A DNA stretch of 61,033 nt from Ruminococcus sp. (GCF_019417665.1 NZ_DXUU01000012.1:1-61033), one strand, 5' to 3'. Shown: positions 47,780 through 57,361, numbered from the stretch's first letter. Notes: generated from the sequence alone by a model not told the origin. Numbers and translations are program-made.

Positions 47780-47815
47780 GAAAAATTGCTTTGCGTAAAC
47801 AAGACGATCTCAGCC

Positions 47816-47844
47816 TTGCATTTTTCTCCTGTTTCGGGTATAAT
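47816..47844 (+). promoter_or_regulatory. Promoter of nadE
   Basis: TTGCAT (47816-47821), 17-bp spacer, TATAAT (47839-47844). Divergent from the toxin promoter, 37 bp apart. Confidence 0.75.
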
Positions 47845-47872
47845 AAGAGAAAACCATTGAACGGGAGTGTGT

Positions 47873-49822
47873 ATGTCCATGAAAGACGGATTTATTAAAA
47901 TTGCTTGTGTCACGCCGCCGCTTCGGGTGGCAGATTGTACCTATAATGCACAGCAGATCATTGTCCACGCCAAGGAAGCTGCTTCAGCCGGTGCAAAACT
48001 CATTGTATTCCCGGAACTTTGCATTACCGGATACACCTGCGGTGACCTGTTTCAGCAAAGTACCCTGATCCAGGGGGCACAGGATGCGCTGCTGACAATT
48101 TTACAGGAGACAAAAGATCTGCCTGCCATTGTCATTGTGGGACTTCCCTATGTCCACGGCAACGGACTGTATAACTGTGCTGCCGTCTGCTATGAAGGCG
48201 GCATTCTGGGCATGGTACCCAAGCAGAATATCCCCAATTACAGCGAATTCTATGAAGTGCGGCATTTTGCCGCCGGACCGGATGCATCCTGGGACTGTCC
48301 CCAGTCCTATCTTCGCATCCGTGACACACGTGGATTCGGCACGGTGAAATTCGGTGCAAAACAGCTTTTCACCTGCACAGAACTGCCGGATTTTGTATTC
48401 GGTGTGGAAATCTGTGAAGATGTCTGGGTCAGCGATACGCCCTCCGTCTATATGGCAAAGGCAGGAGCAACCATAATCGTAAACCTATCATGCAGCGACG
48501 AGATCATCGGCAAGGAGGACTATCGCCGTACTATACTCAAAGCGAAATCCGGCAGTCTGCTGTGCGCCTATGCCTATGCAGATGCCGGCTTCGGCGAATC
48601 CACGCAAGACATGGTCTTTGCCGGACACAATCTGATCCTGGAAAACGGCTCGCTTCTGGCAGAATCTCAGCTGTTTACTCAGGGGATTCTTTATGCCGAT
48701 GTGGATGTCCAGCGGCTTGCCGGAGAACGCCGCCGTTCCAACACATTCCAGACGCAAATGGAAGAAAATATTGTTGCCACCGCTTTTTCCATGCCCCTGA
48801 CAGAGACCAAGCTGACACGCTGGATCGATCCATCCCCCTTTGTCCCCAAGGTCGACCAAGAATTGTCTCAGCGCTGTGAAATAATTCTGATGCTACAGGC
48901 AACGGGACTTGCCACACGCCTGAAGCACATCGGCTGTAAAACCGCTGTTGTGGGTCTGTCCGGCGGACTAGATTCCACCCTGGCATTGATCGTTATGGTA
49001 CACGCCTTCCGTATCTGCGGACTGGATTCCTCCGGCATGATCGCCGTGACCATGCCCTGCTTTGGTACGACTGACCGCACCTATCAGAACGCCTGCCGTC
49101 TGGCAAAGGCATATGGCGCAACGCTGCGGGAAATCACCATCCAGGACAGTGTCCGGCAGCACTTTGCGGATATCGGACATGACGAAACTGTCCACGATGT
49201 GACCTATGAAAATTCCCAGGCACGGGAACGCACCCAGGTGCTCATGGATCTGGCAAACCAGACTGGCGGTATCGTTATCGGTACAGGCGATCTGTCCGAA
49301 CTGGCACTGGGCTGGGCAACGTACAACGGCGATCATATGAGCATGTATGCGGTGAATGCCTCTATCCCCAAAACCCTGGTGCGGTATCTGGTAGCATATG
49401 AGGCGTCCCAGACAGAGGATACCCTTTCTGCCGTGCTGCGGGATGTACTGGACACCCCGGTCAGCCCGGAGCTTCTGCCGCCGGAACAGGATGGCACCAT
49501 TGCCCAGAAGACCGAAGATATTGTGGGACCATATGCACTCCATGACTTTTTCCTGTATTATGTACTGCGTCTGGGCTTTGCGCCCCACAAAATCTACCGG
49601 CTGGCGCAGATTGCATTCAAAGGCACCTACGATGATACCACCATCCTGAAATGGCTGAAAAAATTCTACTGGCGGTTCTTCTCCCAGCAGTTCAAGCGGA
49701 GCTGTCTCCCAGACGGTCCCAAAGTGGGCAGCGTGACCCTGTCTCCCAGAGGCGACTGGCGTATGCCCAGCGATGCTTGCGTAACATTGTGGCAGAAGGA
49801 TCTGGAATCTCTGGAAGCATAA
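47873..49822 (+). CDS. nadE: Glutamine-dependent NAD+ synthetase
   Basis: 649 residues. The N-terminal nitrilase-type glutaminase domain (about 1-300) has the triad Glu in VFPELCITGY, Lys in VPKQNIPNY and Cys in GVEICEDVW. The C-terminal synthetase has the PP-loop GLSGGLDSTLA. Converts nicotinate adenine dinucleotide to NAD+ using glutamine nitrogen and ATP. Start ATG after GGGAG; a GTG two codons earlier overlaps the SD. Own promoter and terminator. Confidence 0.95.
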   Translation: MSMKDGFIKIACVTPPLRVADCTYNAQQIIVHAKEAASAGAKLIVFPELCITGYTCGDLFQQSTLIQGAQDALLTILQETKDLPAIVIVGLPYVHGNGLYNCAAVCYEGGILGMVPKQNIPNYSEFYEVRHFAAGPDASWDCPQSYLRIRDTRGFGTVKFGAKQLFTCTELPDFVFGVEICEDVWVSDTPSVYMAKAGATIIVNLSCSDEIIGKEDYRRTILKAKSGSLLCAYAYADAGFGESTQDMVFAGHNLILENGSLLAESQLFTQGILYADVDVQRLAGERRRSNTFQTQMEENIVATAFSMPLTETKLTRWIDPSPFVPKVDQELSQRCEIILMLQATGLATRLKHIGCKTAVVGLSGGLDSTLALIVMVHAFRICGLDSSGMIAVTMPCFGTTDRTYQNACRLAKAYGATLREITIQDSVRQHFADIGHDETVHDVTYENSQARERTQVLMDLANQTGGIVIGTGDLSELALGWATYNGDHMSMYAVNASIPKTLVRYLVAYEASQTEDTLSAVLRDVLDTPVSPELLPPEQDGTIAQKTEDIVGPYALHDFFLYYVLRLGFAPHKIYRLAQIAFKGTYDDTTILKWLKKFYWRFFSQQFKRSCLPDGPKVGSVTLSPRGDWRMPSDACVTLWQKDLESLEA

Positions 49823-49868
49823 AAAAAGCGCATAGAACGGATCAACATCACCGTCTATGCGCTTTTTT
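49822..49868. terminator. Bidirectional terminator nadE / PAP2
   Basis: AAAAAAGCGCATAGA pairs with TCTATGCGCTTTTTT; long T-runs on both strands. Confidence 0.85.
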
Positions 49869-49894
49869 ATCATCGAATAACTTAAAATTCAATT

Positions 49895-50500
49895 TTAACT
49901 GTAAAATCGTGCCATCTTCAAGACATCCAGATCAAACCAGGTACGCACCGAGTCCGGCAGCCACGAGCTTTTCAGCAGCAGCGGCATGAGATACAATGCA
50001 GCAAGCCCGAAAAGCACGCCCAGAACAGCACCGCATACCACATCGGAGGGATAGTGTGCTCCCAGATAGAGTCTGGAAAAGGCGATCAACACCGCCAGTG
50101 TCATTGCTGCCAAACCAACCCAGAGGGGCAGCATACTCAAAAACACAGTTGCTACCGCAAAGGAACTGGAAGTATGCCCGGACGGAAAGGAAAAATCCTG
50201 CGGCCGCCGGATCAGCACTGTCAAACCCTGAATACGGTCAAATGGACGTACCCGTGCCACCAGGTGCTTTAACATGATATTATTGATAAAAATAGAAAAC
50301 AACAGTGACAGCAGTGCAGTCACAGACGCTCTTCGTGTCTCCGGACGAAACAGCAGACAGGCACATGCTGTCAGCCAGATGATACCGCCGTTTCCCAGAA
50401 ATGTAGCAATTTTCATGGCCAACGTCAACCCGGCACGTCGGAAATGTTCCTGGAGCCACAAAAGCGCTTGACGATCCCAGTTTCGCAAATTGTGCAGCAT
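49895..50500 (-). CDS. PAP2-family phosphatase (undecaprenyl-PP phosphatase-like)
   Basis: 201 residues, about five or six membrane helices. The three PAP2 motifs are complete: KHLVARVRP, FPSGHTSS and SRLYLGAHYPSD. It may recycle undecaprenyl pyrophosphate (BcrC-like) or act on phospholipid phosphates. The start is at MLHNLRNWD with AGGGG upstream; an ATG ten codons earlier has no SD. Confidence 0.87.
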   Translation of the reverse strand: MLHNLRNWDRQALLWLQEHFRRAGLTLAMKIATFLGNGGIIWLTACACLLFRPETRRASVTALLSLLFSIFINNIMLKHLVARVRPFDRIQGLTVLIRRPQDFSFPSGHTSSSFAVATVFLSMLPLWVGLAAMTLAVLIAFSRLYLGAHYPSDVVCGAVLGVLFGLAALYLMPLLLKSSWLPDSVRTWFDLDVLKMARFYS

Positions 50501-50715
50501 ACTTGCCGTCCCCTTTCTGTTCCGATCCATACAGATCAGGCGAATATGCCTGTTTTCGTTTTCTTTATTAGTAGTATACCACAGCTAAAATGAAAATGCA
50601 AGGATTCATTCATATTTTTCTTCTACTTAACGATACAAAAAAATTCCATGTCGTATTAAAATTGTAAATTCCGCTCAAAAAATTGTATATTTCTCCTGGC
50701 AAACGTAAAAAAGTG

Positions 50716-50744
50716 TTGACACAACTAAAAAAATATGGTACAAT
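50716..50744 (+). promoter_or_regulatory. Promoter of the GH26 gene
   Basis: TTGACA (50716-50721), 17-bp spacer, TACAAT (50739-50744). The SD GAGGAGG follows before the ATG at 50783. Confidence 0.75.
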
Positions 50745-50782
50745 AAGTACAAAATTTATTCCTTAGAGGAGGATATTATGTT

Positions 50783-53605
50783 ATGAGAAAAATCTCCCAA
50801 AAGCTGCTGACAGTTCTGACTGCCGGCGCAATGACTGTGAATGGCGTCATGATGAATTCATTGGCATCTTTCGCAGCAGAAGGCACAAAATATGAAGTTG
50901 AAAGCGGCACTGTCACCGGTACCGTCAAAGAAGACGCAACGGCTTCCAGCGGAAGTTATGTTTTCTTTGAAAACGGCGGTGAAAAGGCAACCGTAACCAT
51001 TCCCATCGAAACCACCGGCATGTATGATATCTTCGTAGGATACTCCTCTCCCTACGGTGACAAGATCGAATATCTTACTGTAAACGGTGCAAGTTCCGGT
51101 TCTTTCAGTTGTACAACAACAGATGAGGGGGAATGGACCGAGGTAAACACCGGCAGCGTAAAGTTGACTGCCGGCGACAATGAAATCGGCGTGGAATGCA
51201 ATTGGGGCTGGGTCAACATCGATTATATCCGTGTGGAAGCAGCAACGCTGCCGGAGGTAATTGCAACTGATACAGCCTGCTGTGATACTGAAGCAACCGC
51301 TGAAACGCAAAAGCTCATGGAATATCTCTCCACTGTATACGGTAAAAACGTCATCTCCGGTCAGCAGGAATATTATGGTTCTTCCAGAGAGGATGAGTTC
51401 AATTACATCCAGGAAAAAACTGGCGAACAGCCCGTAATCCGCGGCTTTGACTTCAGCGACAGCTGTCCCCTTTATGCATGGGATGACGGTGTTACAAGCC
51501 GTATCATCAGCTGGGTAAAGGATTCCGGCGGTATCGCAACGGCAAGCTGGCACATCAATGTTCCTACCAGCATGAGCGATTACACAGAAGGCGGTACACT
51601 GGCTTGGGACAAGACAACCTATTCTGAAAAGACTGATTTTGTTACTGCAAACTGCATGGTTGAAGGTACAAAAGAACACGAATATTTCCTCCGTGCTGTA
51701 GATAATCTTGCAGCAGAACTGAAAAAAGTTGCAGATGCAGATGTTCCGCTTCTGTTCCGCCCGTTCCACGAAGCAGAGGGTAACGGCGGTGCTGACGGCA
51801 GCGGCGCATGGTTCTGGTGGTCAAAAGAAGGCGCAGATGTTTACGTACAGCTATATCAGTATCTGTACAACCTGCTGACAAATAAATATGCTCTGCACAA
51901 CCTCATCTGGGAATTCAACAGCTACACCTACAGTGACGATTCTGCACTGTTCTATCCGGGTGCTGATTATGTTGACATCATCGGATATGACAAATATAAT
52001 GCCACTAACTGGTCTACCCACACGACATCGCCAAATGAGAGTGCAATCTCTTCCACATTCTATGGTCTGATCAAAATGTATGACAATACCAAAATGATCG
52101 CCATGATGGAGAACGACACCATTCCTTCTGTACAAAACATGACAGAAGAAAGTGCGTACTGGCTGTACTTCATGCCCTGGTATGGCGAACACCTGATGGA
52201 CTCCAATTACAACAATCCGGATACGCTAACTGAAATTTATCAGAGTGATCTGGTAATCACTCTGGACGAATTCAAGGAAGCATATGCTGCATTTAAGCCG
52301 TCTGGCACAACGCAAAGCCGTGTGACAACTTCAAGCACATCCAGAACAACAACTACCACTGCAAGCACACCTGCACCAGATCCCAGCAAGGGCGATCCGG
52401 GCAGCATTGCAGTCAAGGGCGGCAACTATAATGTAACTTTTGACAGAGCCATCGGTGATACAATGATTCTGGATTTCACTTGCCCGGATAATGTTGCTTA
52501 TGCAAATGGCTGTGTTGGCATTTCTGTCAATGTAGACGGCACAGACTATTGGGTATCCTACAAGTGGGAAATTGACGGCGCTGGCGATATCACATTCAAA
52601 TTAGATAAGCCGTTTGAGATCTCTTACAACGCAGGAGCTGCCAAGGTTGAGGACGCAGACCAGATCGCAAAGATCAGCGCAGCTGCACAGGAGCAGACCG
52701 CCGCACAGATCCAGGTATGGTGGGCAAACGACAGCGATGAAAATTCTCTAAAAACTTCCGAGGTTGTTCTGATCGGTGCTTATCTGCCGAAGTCCGACAC
52801 ATCGGATACAACAGCATCCTCTGACATCGAAACCTCAACGACAACAACAACAGCAACTACTGCCGATCCGATTGCTACTGTTCCGGGTGAAATCACAGAG
52901 AATGGCAGCAACTACGACATCACATTTGACAGAGCTATCGGCGATACGGTGATCCTAGACTTTATCGCTTCACCCGGCACCTCCGTCTCTTATGCAAACG
53001 GCTGCATTGGTATTTCTGCAACAGTAGACGGCACTGATTACTGGGTATCCTATAAGTGGGAAATGGATCAGGTCGGCAAAATCACTGTAACACTGGATAA
53101 ACCGTTTGAAGTTTCCTACAATGACGGCGCAGACAAAGTAGAAGATGCAGACATGATCGCTGCCATCAGCGCCGCTGCACTGGAACAGAATACCGCACAG
53201 GTTCAGGTATGGTGGGCGAATAACCCCGGCGGCGATTCTGTTGCTACTTCTGAAGTTGTTTTGACTGGTGCTTATCTGCCGCTTCCCAACAGCGATAATT
53301 CAGATACCACAACAGAGTCTACCACTACTGAAACCACTACAGTTTCTTCCGATGAGACTACAACAACAACCAAAACCAGCGGCGATGTAACACCGACACT
53401 GTATGGTGACATCAATGTAGATGGCAGAGTAGATATTACAGACGCTGTTCTGCTGAACAAGGCTGTGGCTGGCCAGGTGAAACTGTCCGATCAGGCTGCT
53501 GCAAATGCAGACTGCTATGTAAACAACGAGGTAAATGGCGATGACAGCGTTACTCTTCTGAAGTTCCTGGTTCATCTGGTGGACACGATTCCTGTAACGG
53601 AATAA
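50783..53605 (+). CDS. Cellulosomal GH26 beta-mannanase-like enzyme: CBM35-GH26-repeat-repeat-dockerin
   Basis: 940 residues. Signal peptide 1-32; CBM35-like module (about 35-155); GH26 catalytic domain (about 165-505) with acid/base Glu in FRPFHEAEG (near 328) and nucleophile Glu in MMENDT (near 442). Then a Thr/Ser linker and two ~130-residue homologous modules (about 540-670 and 700-832) with YWVSYKWE and QVWWAN in each, a second linker and a type I dockerin (about 870-935). GH26 enzymes mostly cut beta-1,4-mannan; activity is inferred. The repeated modules probably bind carbohydrate, family unidentified. Promoter at 50716. Confidence 0.9.
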   Translation: MRKISQKLLTVLTAGAMTVNGVMMNSLASFAAEGTKYEVESGTVTGTVKEDATASSGSYVFFENGGEKATVTIPIETTGMYDIFVGYSSPYGDKIEYLTVNGASSGSFSCTTTDEGEWTEVNTGSVKLTAGDNEIGVECNWGWVNIDYIRVEAATLPEVIATDTACCDTEATAETQKLMEYLSTVYGKNVISGQQEYYGSSREDEFNYIQEKTGEQPVIRGFDFSDSCPLYAWDDGVTSRIISWVKDSGGIATASWHINVPTSMSDYTEGGTLAWDKTTYSEKTDFVTANCMVEGTKEHEYFLRAVDNLAAELKKVADADVPLLFRPFHEAEGNGGADGSGAWFWWSKEGADVYVQLYQYLYNLLTNKYALHNLIWEFNSYTYSDDSALFYPGADYVDIIGYDKYNATNWSTHTTSPNESAISSTFYGLIKMYDNTKMIAMMENDTIPSVQNMTEESAYWLYFMPWYGEHLMDSNYNNPDTLTEIYQSDLVITLDEFKEAYAAFKPSGTTQSRVTTSSTSRTTTTTASTPAPDPSKGDPGSIAVKGGNYNVTFDRAIGDTMILDFTCPDNVAYANGCVGISVNVDGTDYWVSYKWEIDGAGDITFKLDKPFEISYNAGAAKVEDADQIAKISAAAQEQTAAQIQVWWANDSDENSLKTSEVVLIGAYLPKSDTSDTTASSDIETSTTTTTATTADPIATVPGEITENGSNYDITFDRAIGDTVILDFIASPGTSVSYANGCIGISATVDGTDYWVSYKWEMDQVGKITVTLDKPFEVSYNDGADKVEDADMIAAISAAALEQNTAQVQVWWANNPGGDSVATSEVVLTGAYLPLPNSDNSDTTTESTTTETTTVSSDETTTTTKTSGDVTPTLYGDINVDGRVDITDAVLLNKAVAGQVKLSDQAAANADCYVNNEVNGDDSVTLLKFLVHLVDTIPVTE

Positions 53606-53636
53606 TCAAAGCAAACAGATCGTTGATCCTTTTTCA

Positions 53637-53669
53637 AGAAGGCTGTTCCAATGTGGAGCAGCCTTCTTT
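53637..53669 (+). terminator. Terminator of the GH26 gene
   Basis: AAGAAGGCTG pairs with CAGCCTTCTT around a short loop; T-run follows. Confidence 0.8.
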
Positions 53670-53680
53670 CCATTAAAATA

Positions 53681-53714
53681 AAAAAGGAACTATTGCACTG
53701 AACAGTTCCCTTTT
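53681..53714 (-). terminator. Terminator of the AraC-family gene
   Basis: AAAAGGAACT pairs with AGTTCCCTTTT; on the minus strand TTTTTTATTTT follows. Confidence 0.75.
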
Positions 53715-53745
53715 GTGTATTATGACTAATTCCATTTGATTCCGT

Positions 53746-54621
53746 CTAATTGCGCCATTTTTTCCGATAGGAACCGGCGGAGCTTCCCTCAATTGTACGA
53801 AAAATTCGATTGAAATAGCTGGAATCCTGGAGGCCGCACTTTTCTGAAATTTCATCCACCTGTAAATCTGTGAAGCGCAGCAGTTTCTTCGCATAATTCA
53901 AACGGCATTGGTTGATAAATTGTATAATAGTAATGCCATATTTCTTCTTGAATCCCCGGAGCATATAATATTTGCTGATACCAAACATCTCACTCAGTTC
54001 TCCTAATGTGATTTTATCCGCAAAATGCTCTTCCAAATAACTATGAATCATCTCCCACTTCTGCGTCATATTACTGACAGCACGATGGGATTCCGCTGCA
54101 TTTGCTGTTAGCAGTTGCGTCATCATCTGAGATAAATACTGGGAAATATATAATTCAAAGTTTGGAGACTGTTCCACAGATGCTTCCCGGATCTGTTGAA
54201 ACAGCGGCAGAAAATTTTCAGCCGTCTTCGGAAGCACCATAGATGAGTTACGTTGCTGGAACACTTCATACAATGCCGGCATGGCATAACCATTCCAATG
54301 AATCCATAAAAATTGCCATGGGTCTGCTGCGCTGCTGCAATGGGAATAAGGCTGATTACAATCCAGAAATACTGCATCTCCCTGCCGCACAATATACGTT
54401 TCATTCGCAACGGTAAACGTCCCCTGCCCTTTTTGAACCAATACCAGCAAATACGTATCCAGCGAGTCTCTGGTGTTCTGATGAGGCTGGCTGCACGCCA
54501 TAGTTCCAATTTCCTGCACGTAAAACAATGCTTCCCGAGCAAGTCCAGAAGGCGTGCAAATAACTCGTTCTGATTTCATCCACGCATTTTCCACAGTCTC
54601 TATGTATTCGTGCGTATCCAT
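53746..54621 (-). CDS. AraC-family transcriptional regulator
   Basis: 291 residues. An N-terminal cupin-like sensing domain (about 30-160; VRQGDAVFLDCNQPYSHC) and a C-terminal double helix-turn-helix (about 190-288; GELSEMFGISKYYMLRGFKK and DEISEKCGLQDSSYFNRIFR). Regulators of this layout often respond to sugars and control glycoside hydrolase genes. It is convergent with the GH26 gene and may regulate it; no binding site is evident at the GH26 promoter. Confidence 0.88.
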   Translation of the reverse strand: MDTHEYIETVENAWMKSERVICTPSGLAREALFYVQEIGTMACSQPHQNTRDSLDTYLLVLVQKGQGTFTVANETYIVRQGDAVFLDCNQPYSHCSSAADPWQFLWIHWNGYAMPALYEVFQQRNSSMVLPKTAENFLPLFQQIREASVEQSPNFELYISQYLSQMMTQLLTANAAESHRAVSNMTQKWEMIHSYLEEHFADKITLGELSEMFGISKYYMLRGFKKKYGITIIQFINQCRLNYAKKLLRFTDLQVDEISEKCGLQDSSYFNRIFRTIEGSSAGSYRKKWRN

Positions 54622-54750
54622 ATTGCAATCACATCTCCAAAAAACAATATACCTTTATATTACCAAAAATCCGGCAGTAAATCAAGTACTTTATAAAAAC
54701 TTTCACAATTCAATTTGAATTTCCTTTCAAGAATTTGTCATGTATGTACA

Positions 54751-54785
54751 AAAAAAGCATCGCAGAACCCTGTTCCCTGCGATGC
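54751..54785 (-). terminator. Terminator of the VanZ-like gene
   Basis: GCATCGCAG pairs with CTGCGATGC; seven T residues follow on the minus strand. Confidence 0.8.
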
Positions 54786-54794
54786 TCAGATGGA

Positions 54795-55274
54795 TTACAA
54801 TGAAGTTTTCTGTTTTGGCTCATTTCTGGTACAAACCCAAACACAGAAGTAAAAAATCAGGATCACTGCCAAAGCACTTCCTGCATTCAGGAAAGATTCC
54901 GAACAGGAAAAATGTCTCCCTGCAATCGGAATTTTTTGCAGTTCGTCAAGAAATGCCACCGCCGTACAGCATAGCGCCGGAGGAAGTATCCGTTTCCATA
55001 TAGCATATCGTTCCAGAAGCAATTGCCAAAACATTGCAAAAATGCAGCCAAGAACAGCATAGAGAAAGACATGCGCCATTTTCCGCAAAAACAGATTCAG
55101 GTGGTTTAGCTGTGCCTCCGTAGGAGCATCATAGATCCAGCAGCCGATTTTTCGGGCAAAACGCATACTATCACGCAGAGTTTCTGCACCGTTTGCTGTG
55201 GAAAGCTTCCACATAAGAATCAGCCAAGCAGCCATAACAATCAGCAATACAATGGCTTTTTTCTGATTGCGCAT
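54795..55274 (-). CDS. VanZ-like membrane protein
   Basis: 159 residues, four hydrophobic helices. The VanZ pattern is visible in FLRKMAHVFLYAVLGCIFA and FLDELQKIPIAGRHFS. VanZ itself lowers teicoplanin susceptibility, but most family members have no known role. No van genes nearby. Confidence 0.78.
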   Translation of the reverse strand: MRNQKKAIVLLIVMAAWLILMWKLSTANGAETLRDSMRFARKIGCWIYDAPTEAQLNHLNLFLRKMAHVFLYAVLGCIFAMFWQLLLERYAIWKRILPPALCCTAVAFLDELQKIPIAGRHFSCSESFLNAGSALAVILIFYFCVWVCTRNEPKQKTSL

Positions 55275-55327
55275 TTTTTCACATCCTTTGAATCCACATT
55301 TTTTTATTCTGTAGAGATCTGTTTACA

Positions 55328-56200
55328 CTATTCATTGCACAGTGCAAGCAATTCTTCCGGCGTAAAGGTATACTGCTTTTTACAAAAATGGCAGTTAACA
55401 TCTACCGATTTGCCCTCCGCAGCAAGCTTTGTTAGTTCCTCCTTGCCCAGAGCAGTCAGCACACGCTCTGTCCGTTCCCGACTGCAATCACACTGATAGT
55501 GCACCTCTGCCTCGTCCAGCAAATTAGGCTCCAACCCATCCAGCAGCCGAAGTGCGATCTGTTCTGTCGTCATACCCTGTTCCATCATGGCTGTCACCGG
55601 CGGCAGGGTTTTCAGATTCCGTTCAATGGTATCAATACATGCATCACTGGCAAAGGGCAGCACCTGAATCAAAAATCCTCCTGCAACTTTCACCGTCAGA
55701 TCTGGATTCACCAGCACGCCCAATCCACAGACAGTAGGCGTCTGCTCACTGGTGGCGAAATACTGTGCCACATCCTCAGCAATTTCCCCGGAGACCAATG
55801 GCACCATACCCACATACGGTTCCTTCAGTCCCAGATCTTTCACCACAGAAAGAGTACCGTCTATACCAACTGCGCCACCCACATCCAGTTTGCCCTGAGC
55901 ATTCAGAGGCAGTTCTACGATAGGCTGATCCACATCCGCTTTGACATTGCCATAACTATCTGCCACAGCAACCAGCATTCCCACCGGACCACCGCCTTTG
56001 ACACGAAGTGTCACGCTGTCATTTTCGCTTTTCAGACCATATCCCATCATGCTCGCCGCAATGGACAATCGACCCAGTGCCGCTGTCACCACCGCAGATG
56101 TCTCATGGATTTGTTCCATTTTCGAAATCATATCTGTTGCATCCGCTGCACATGCCACAACGGAGGCATCCTTTGCAATAACACGTTTCAAAATTCCCAT
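55328..56200 (-). CDS. hslO: Redox-regulated chaperone Hsp33
   Basis: 290 residues. N-terminal substrate-binding domain, then the C-terminal zinc switch CDCS (near 233) and CHFC (near 268), which holds zinc when reduced and unfolds on oxidation to activate the holdase. The start is MGILKRVIA with GGAG at suitable spacing; an ATG four codons upstream is less likely. Divergent from the candidate ncRNA. Confidence 0.93.
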   Translation of the reverse strand: MGILKRVIAKDASVVACAADATDMISKMEQIHETSAVVTAALGRLSIAASMMGYGLKSENDSVTLRVKGGGPVGMLVAVADSYGNVKADVDQPIVELPLNAQGKLDVGGAVGIDGTLSVVKDLGLKEPYVGMVPLVSGEIAEDVAQYFATSEQTPTVCGLGVLVNPDLTVKVAGGFLIQVLPFASDACIDTIERNLKTLPPVTAMMEQGMTTEQIALRLLDGLEPNLLDEAEVHYQCDCSRERTERVLTALGKEELTKLAAEGKSVDVNCHFCKKQYTFTPEELLALCNE

Positions 56201-56264
56201 ATTAATCTCCATTCTGCCGCTGTGGCGTCAGCACAAATAGGAATGAAAAAGCTGCCACAAAAAC

Positions 56265-56293
56265 TTGCTTTTTCTTTTATGATGTTGTATAAT
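56265..56293 (+). promoter_or_regulatory. Promoter of the candidate ncRNA
   Basis: TTGCTT (56265-56270), 17-bp spacer, TATAAT (56288-56293). No ORF with an SD follows. Confidence 0.6.
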
Positions 56294-56299
56294 ATAATT

Positions 56300-56439
56300 G
56301 ATTATTAATAAGGAACTCCCGGCTTCAATTAAAAGTGCATCCACCCACCGGAAATTGAAGTGCAGGTGCTCGTTCCGACCTATAAAAGCATTCCAAAGGT
56401 GGAAATATTTTAAATTTGGCTCACATTGTGGGTCTTTTT
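56300..56439 (+). ncRNA. Candidate structured non-coding RNA of unknown class
   Basis: The predicted transcript of about 140 nt folds as a long irregular hairpin: GGAAC pairs with GUUCC, and CUUCAAUU with AAUUGAAG further in. A small hairpin UUCC/GGAA follows, then a terminator with stem GGCUCAC/GUGGGUC (56418-56434) and five U residues. No start codon with an SD is present. It matches no riboswitch, SRP, tmRNA or RNase P signature I can recognise; a 6S-like regulatory RNA is possible. Confidence 0.5.
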
Positions 56440-56473
56440 GTGTTGCTTGAACATCAAAATAGTATTTTTCACG

Positions 56474-57232
56474 CTATGCTTCCTTTCTAGCCGCAATTAC
56501 CATGCGCTCGCTGTCATCCCGCAGGGGTTCCATAGTATCCGCATGATATACACCAATAACAGAAAATCCAGCCTCCCGCAAAGCCGCTGTCACCTGTTCC
56601 GGCGCATAGGCACGTTCTGTCAGCGTTTCCTCCTGACGGCAATAGCGTCCGTCCTCGCACAGCTGGAACAATTCCAGTATAATATCCACAGTGCAGCCGT
56701 CCTCTCGCAGGGTATTTTCCCAAACGCAGTATACCTCGTCTGTTTCATAAATATAAACCTGATTCCCCAGCAATTTCTGATGCTTATACAACGTATTCAT
56801 ATCAAACACGAACAAACCGCCTGGTTCTGTGACATCCGCCACACGCCGGAATACCTTCTGTACATCAGAAAGATCCGGCAAATGGTTCAAGCTGTCCAGA
56901 GTGCAGATGGTCACATCCACTGTGCCATATAGTTCCAGCTCACGCATATCCTGCTGCACGTATTGAATAGGCAGTCCCTGAGCAATTTTCTTTTCCATGG
57001 CTTGGCTCAGCATTCCGGCGGAATAATCCACGCCAATCATGTCATAACCGCACTTTGCCATTTCTTCTGTCATTGTGCCCGTGCCGCATGCCAGATCCAG
57101 CATAACATTTCCCTTTGATCGGAGGTTTTCCCGAATCAGAGCGTTCAGATATACTGCACGTGCCGGATAGTCTACATTTCCCGTCAGAGTGTCGTAATAA
57201 AAGGAAAACGTCTCATACCCTGTTCCTTCCAT
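56474..57232 (-). CDS. Class I SAM-dependent methyltransferase
   Basis: 252 residues. Motif I VMLDLACGTGTMTEEMA binds SAM; post-I GVDYSAGML and motif IV VTICTLDSLNHL follow. The substrate is unknown. The start is at MEGTGYETF with GGAGG 4 nt upstream; the 20-residue extension overlaps a hairpin and is rejected. Confidence 0.85.
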   Translation of the reverse strand: MEGTGYETFSFYYDTLTGNVDYPARAVYLNALIRENLRSKGNVMLDLACGTGTMTEEMAKCGYDMIGVDYSAGMLSQAMEKKIAQGLPIQYVQQDMRELELYGTVDVTICTLDSLNHLPDLSDVQKVFRRVADVTEPGGLFVFDMNTLYKHQKLLGNQVYIYETDEVYCVWENTLREDGCTVDIILELFQLCEDGRYCRQEETLTERAYAPEQVTAALREAGFSVIGVYHADTMEPLRDDSERMVIAARKEA

Positions 57233-57247
57233 AAGTCCTCCATCCAA

Positions 57248-57290
57248 AACAGGGGAGCACAGCGAAAGCCGTGTCCCCTGTTCTTTTTTC
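57248..57290 (+). terminator. Hairpin between methyltransferase and secA
   Basis: AACAGGGGAGCAC (57248-57260) pairs with GTGTCCCCTGTT (57271-57282), followed by CTTTTTTC on the plus strand. There is no plus-strand gene upstream to terminate, so on the minus strand it may serve secA despite a weaker T-run. Confidence 0.5.
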
Positions 57291-57300
57291 ATACAGTTTA

Positions 57301-57354
57301 AGAAGCTGTCTTCACAAGAATTTGAAAACGTCTTTTCTTGTGAAGACAGCTTCT
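57301..57354. repeat. Perfect 20-bp inverted repeat with ACGTCTTTT core
   Basis: AGAAGCTGTCTTCACAAGAA (57301-57320) is perfectly inverted at 57335-57354 around a 14-bp centre containing AACGTC. It resembles 36952-36997 in layout and core. It lies 7 bp past the secA stop. Confidence 0.7.
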
Positions 57355-57361
57355 AAGTTCC

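Noticed and set aside
56300..56439. Calling the ncRNA a 6S RNA or a specific riboswitch
   Set aside because: No diagnostic core sequence could be verified by eye, and its size is below the usual 6S length.
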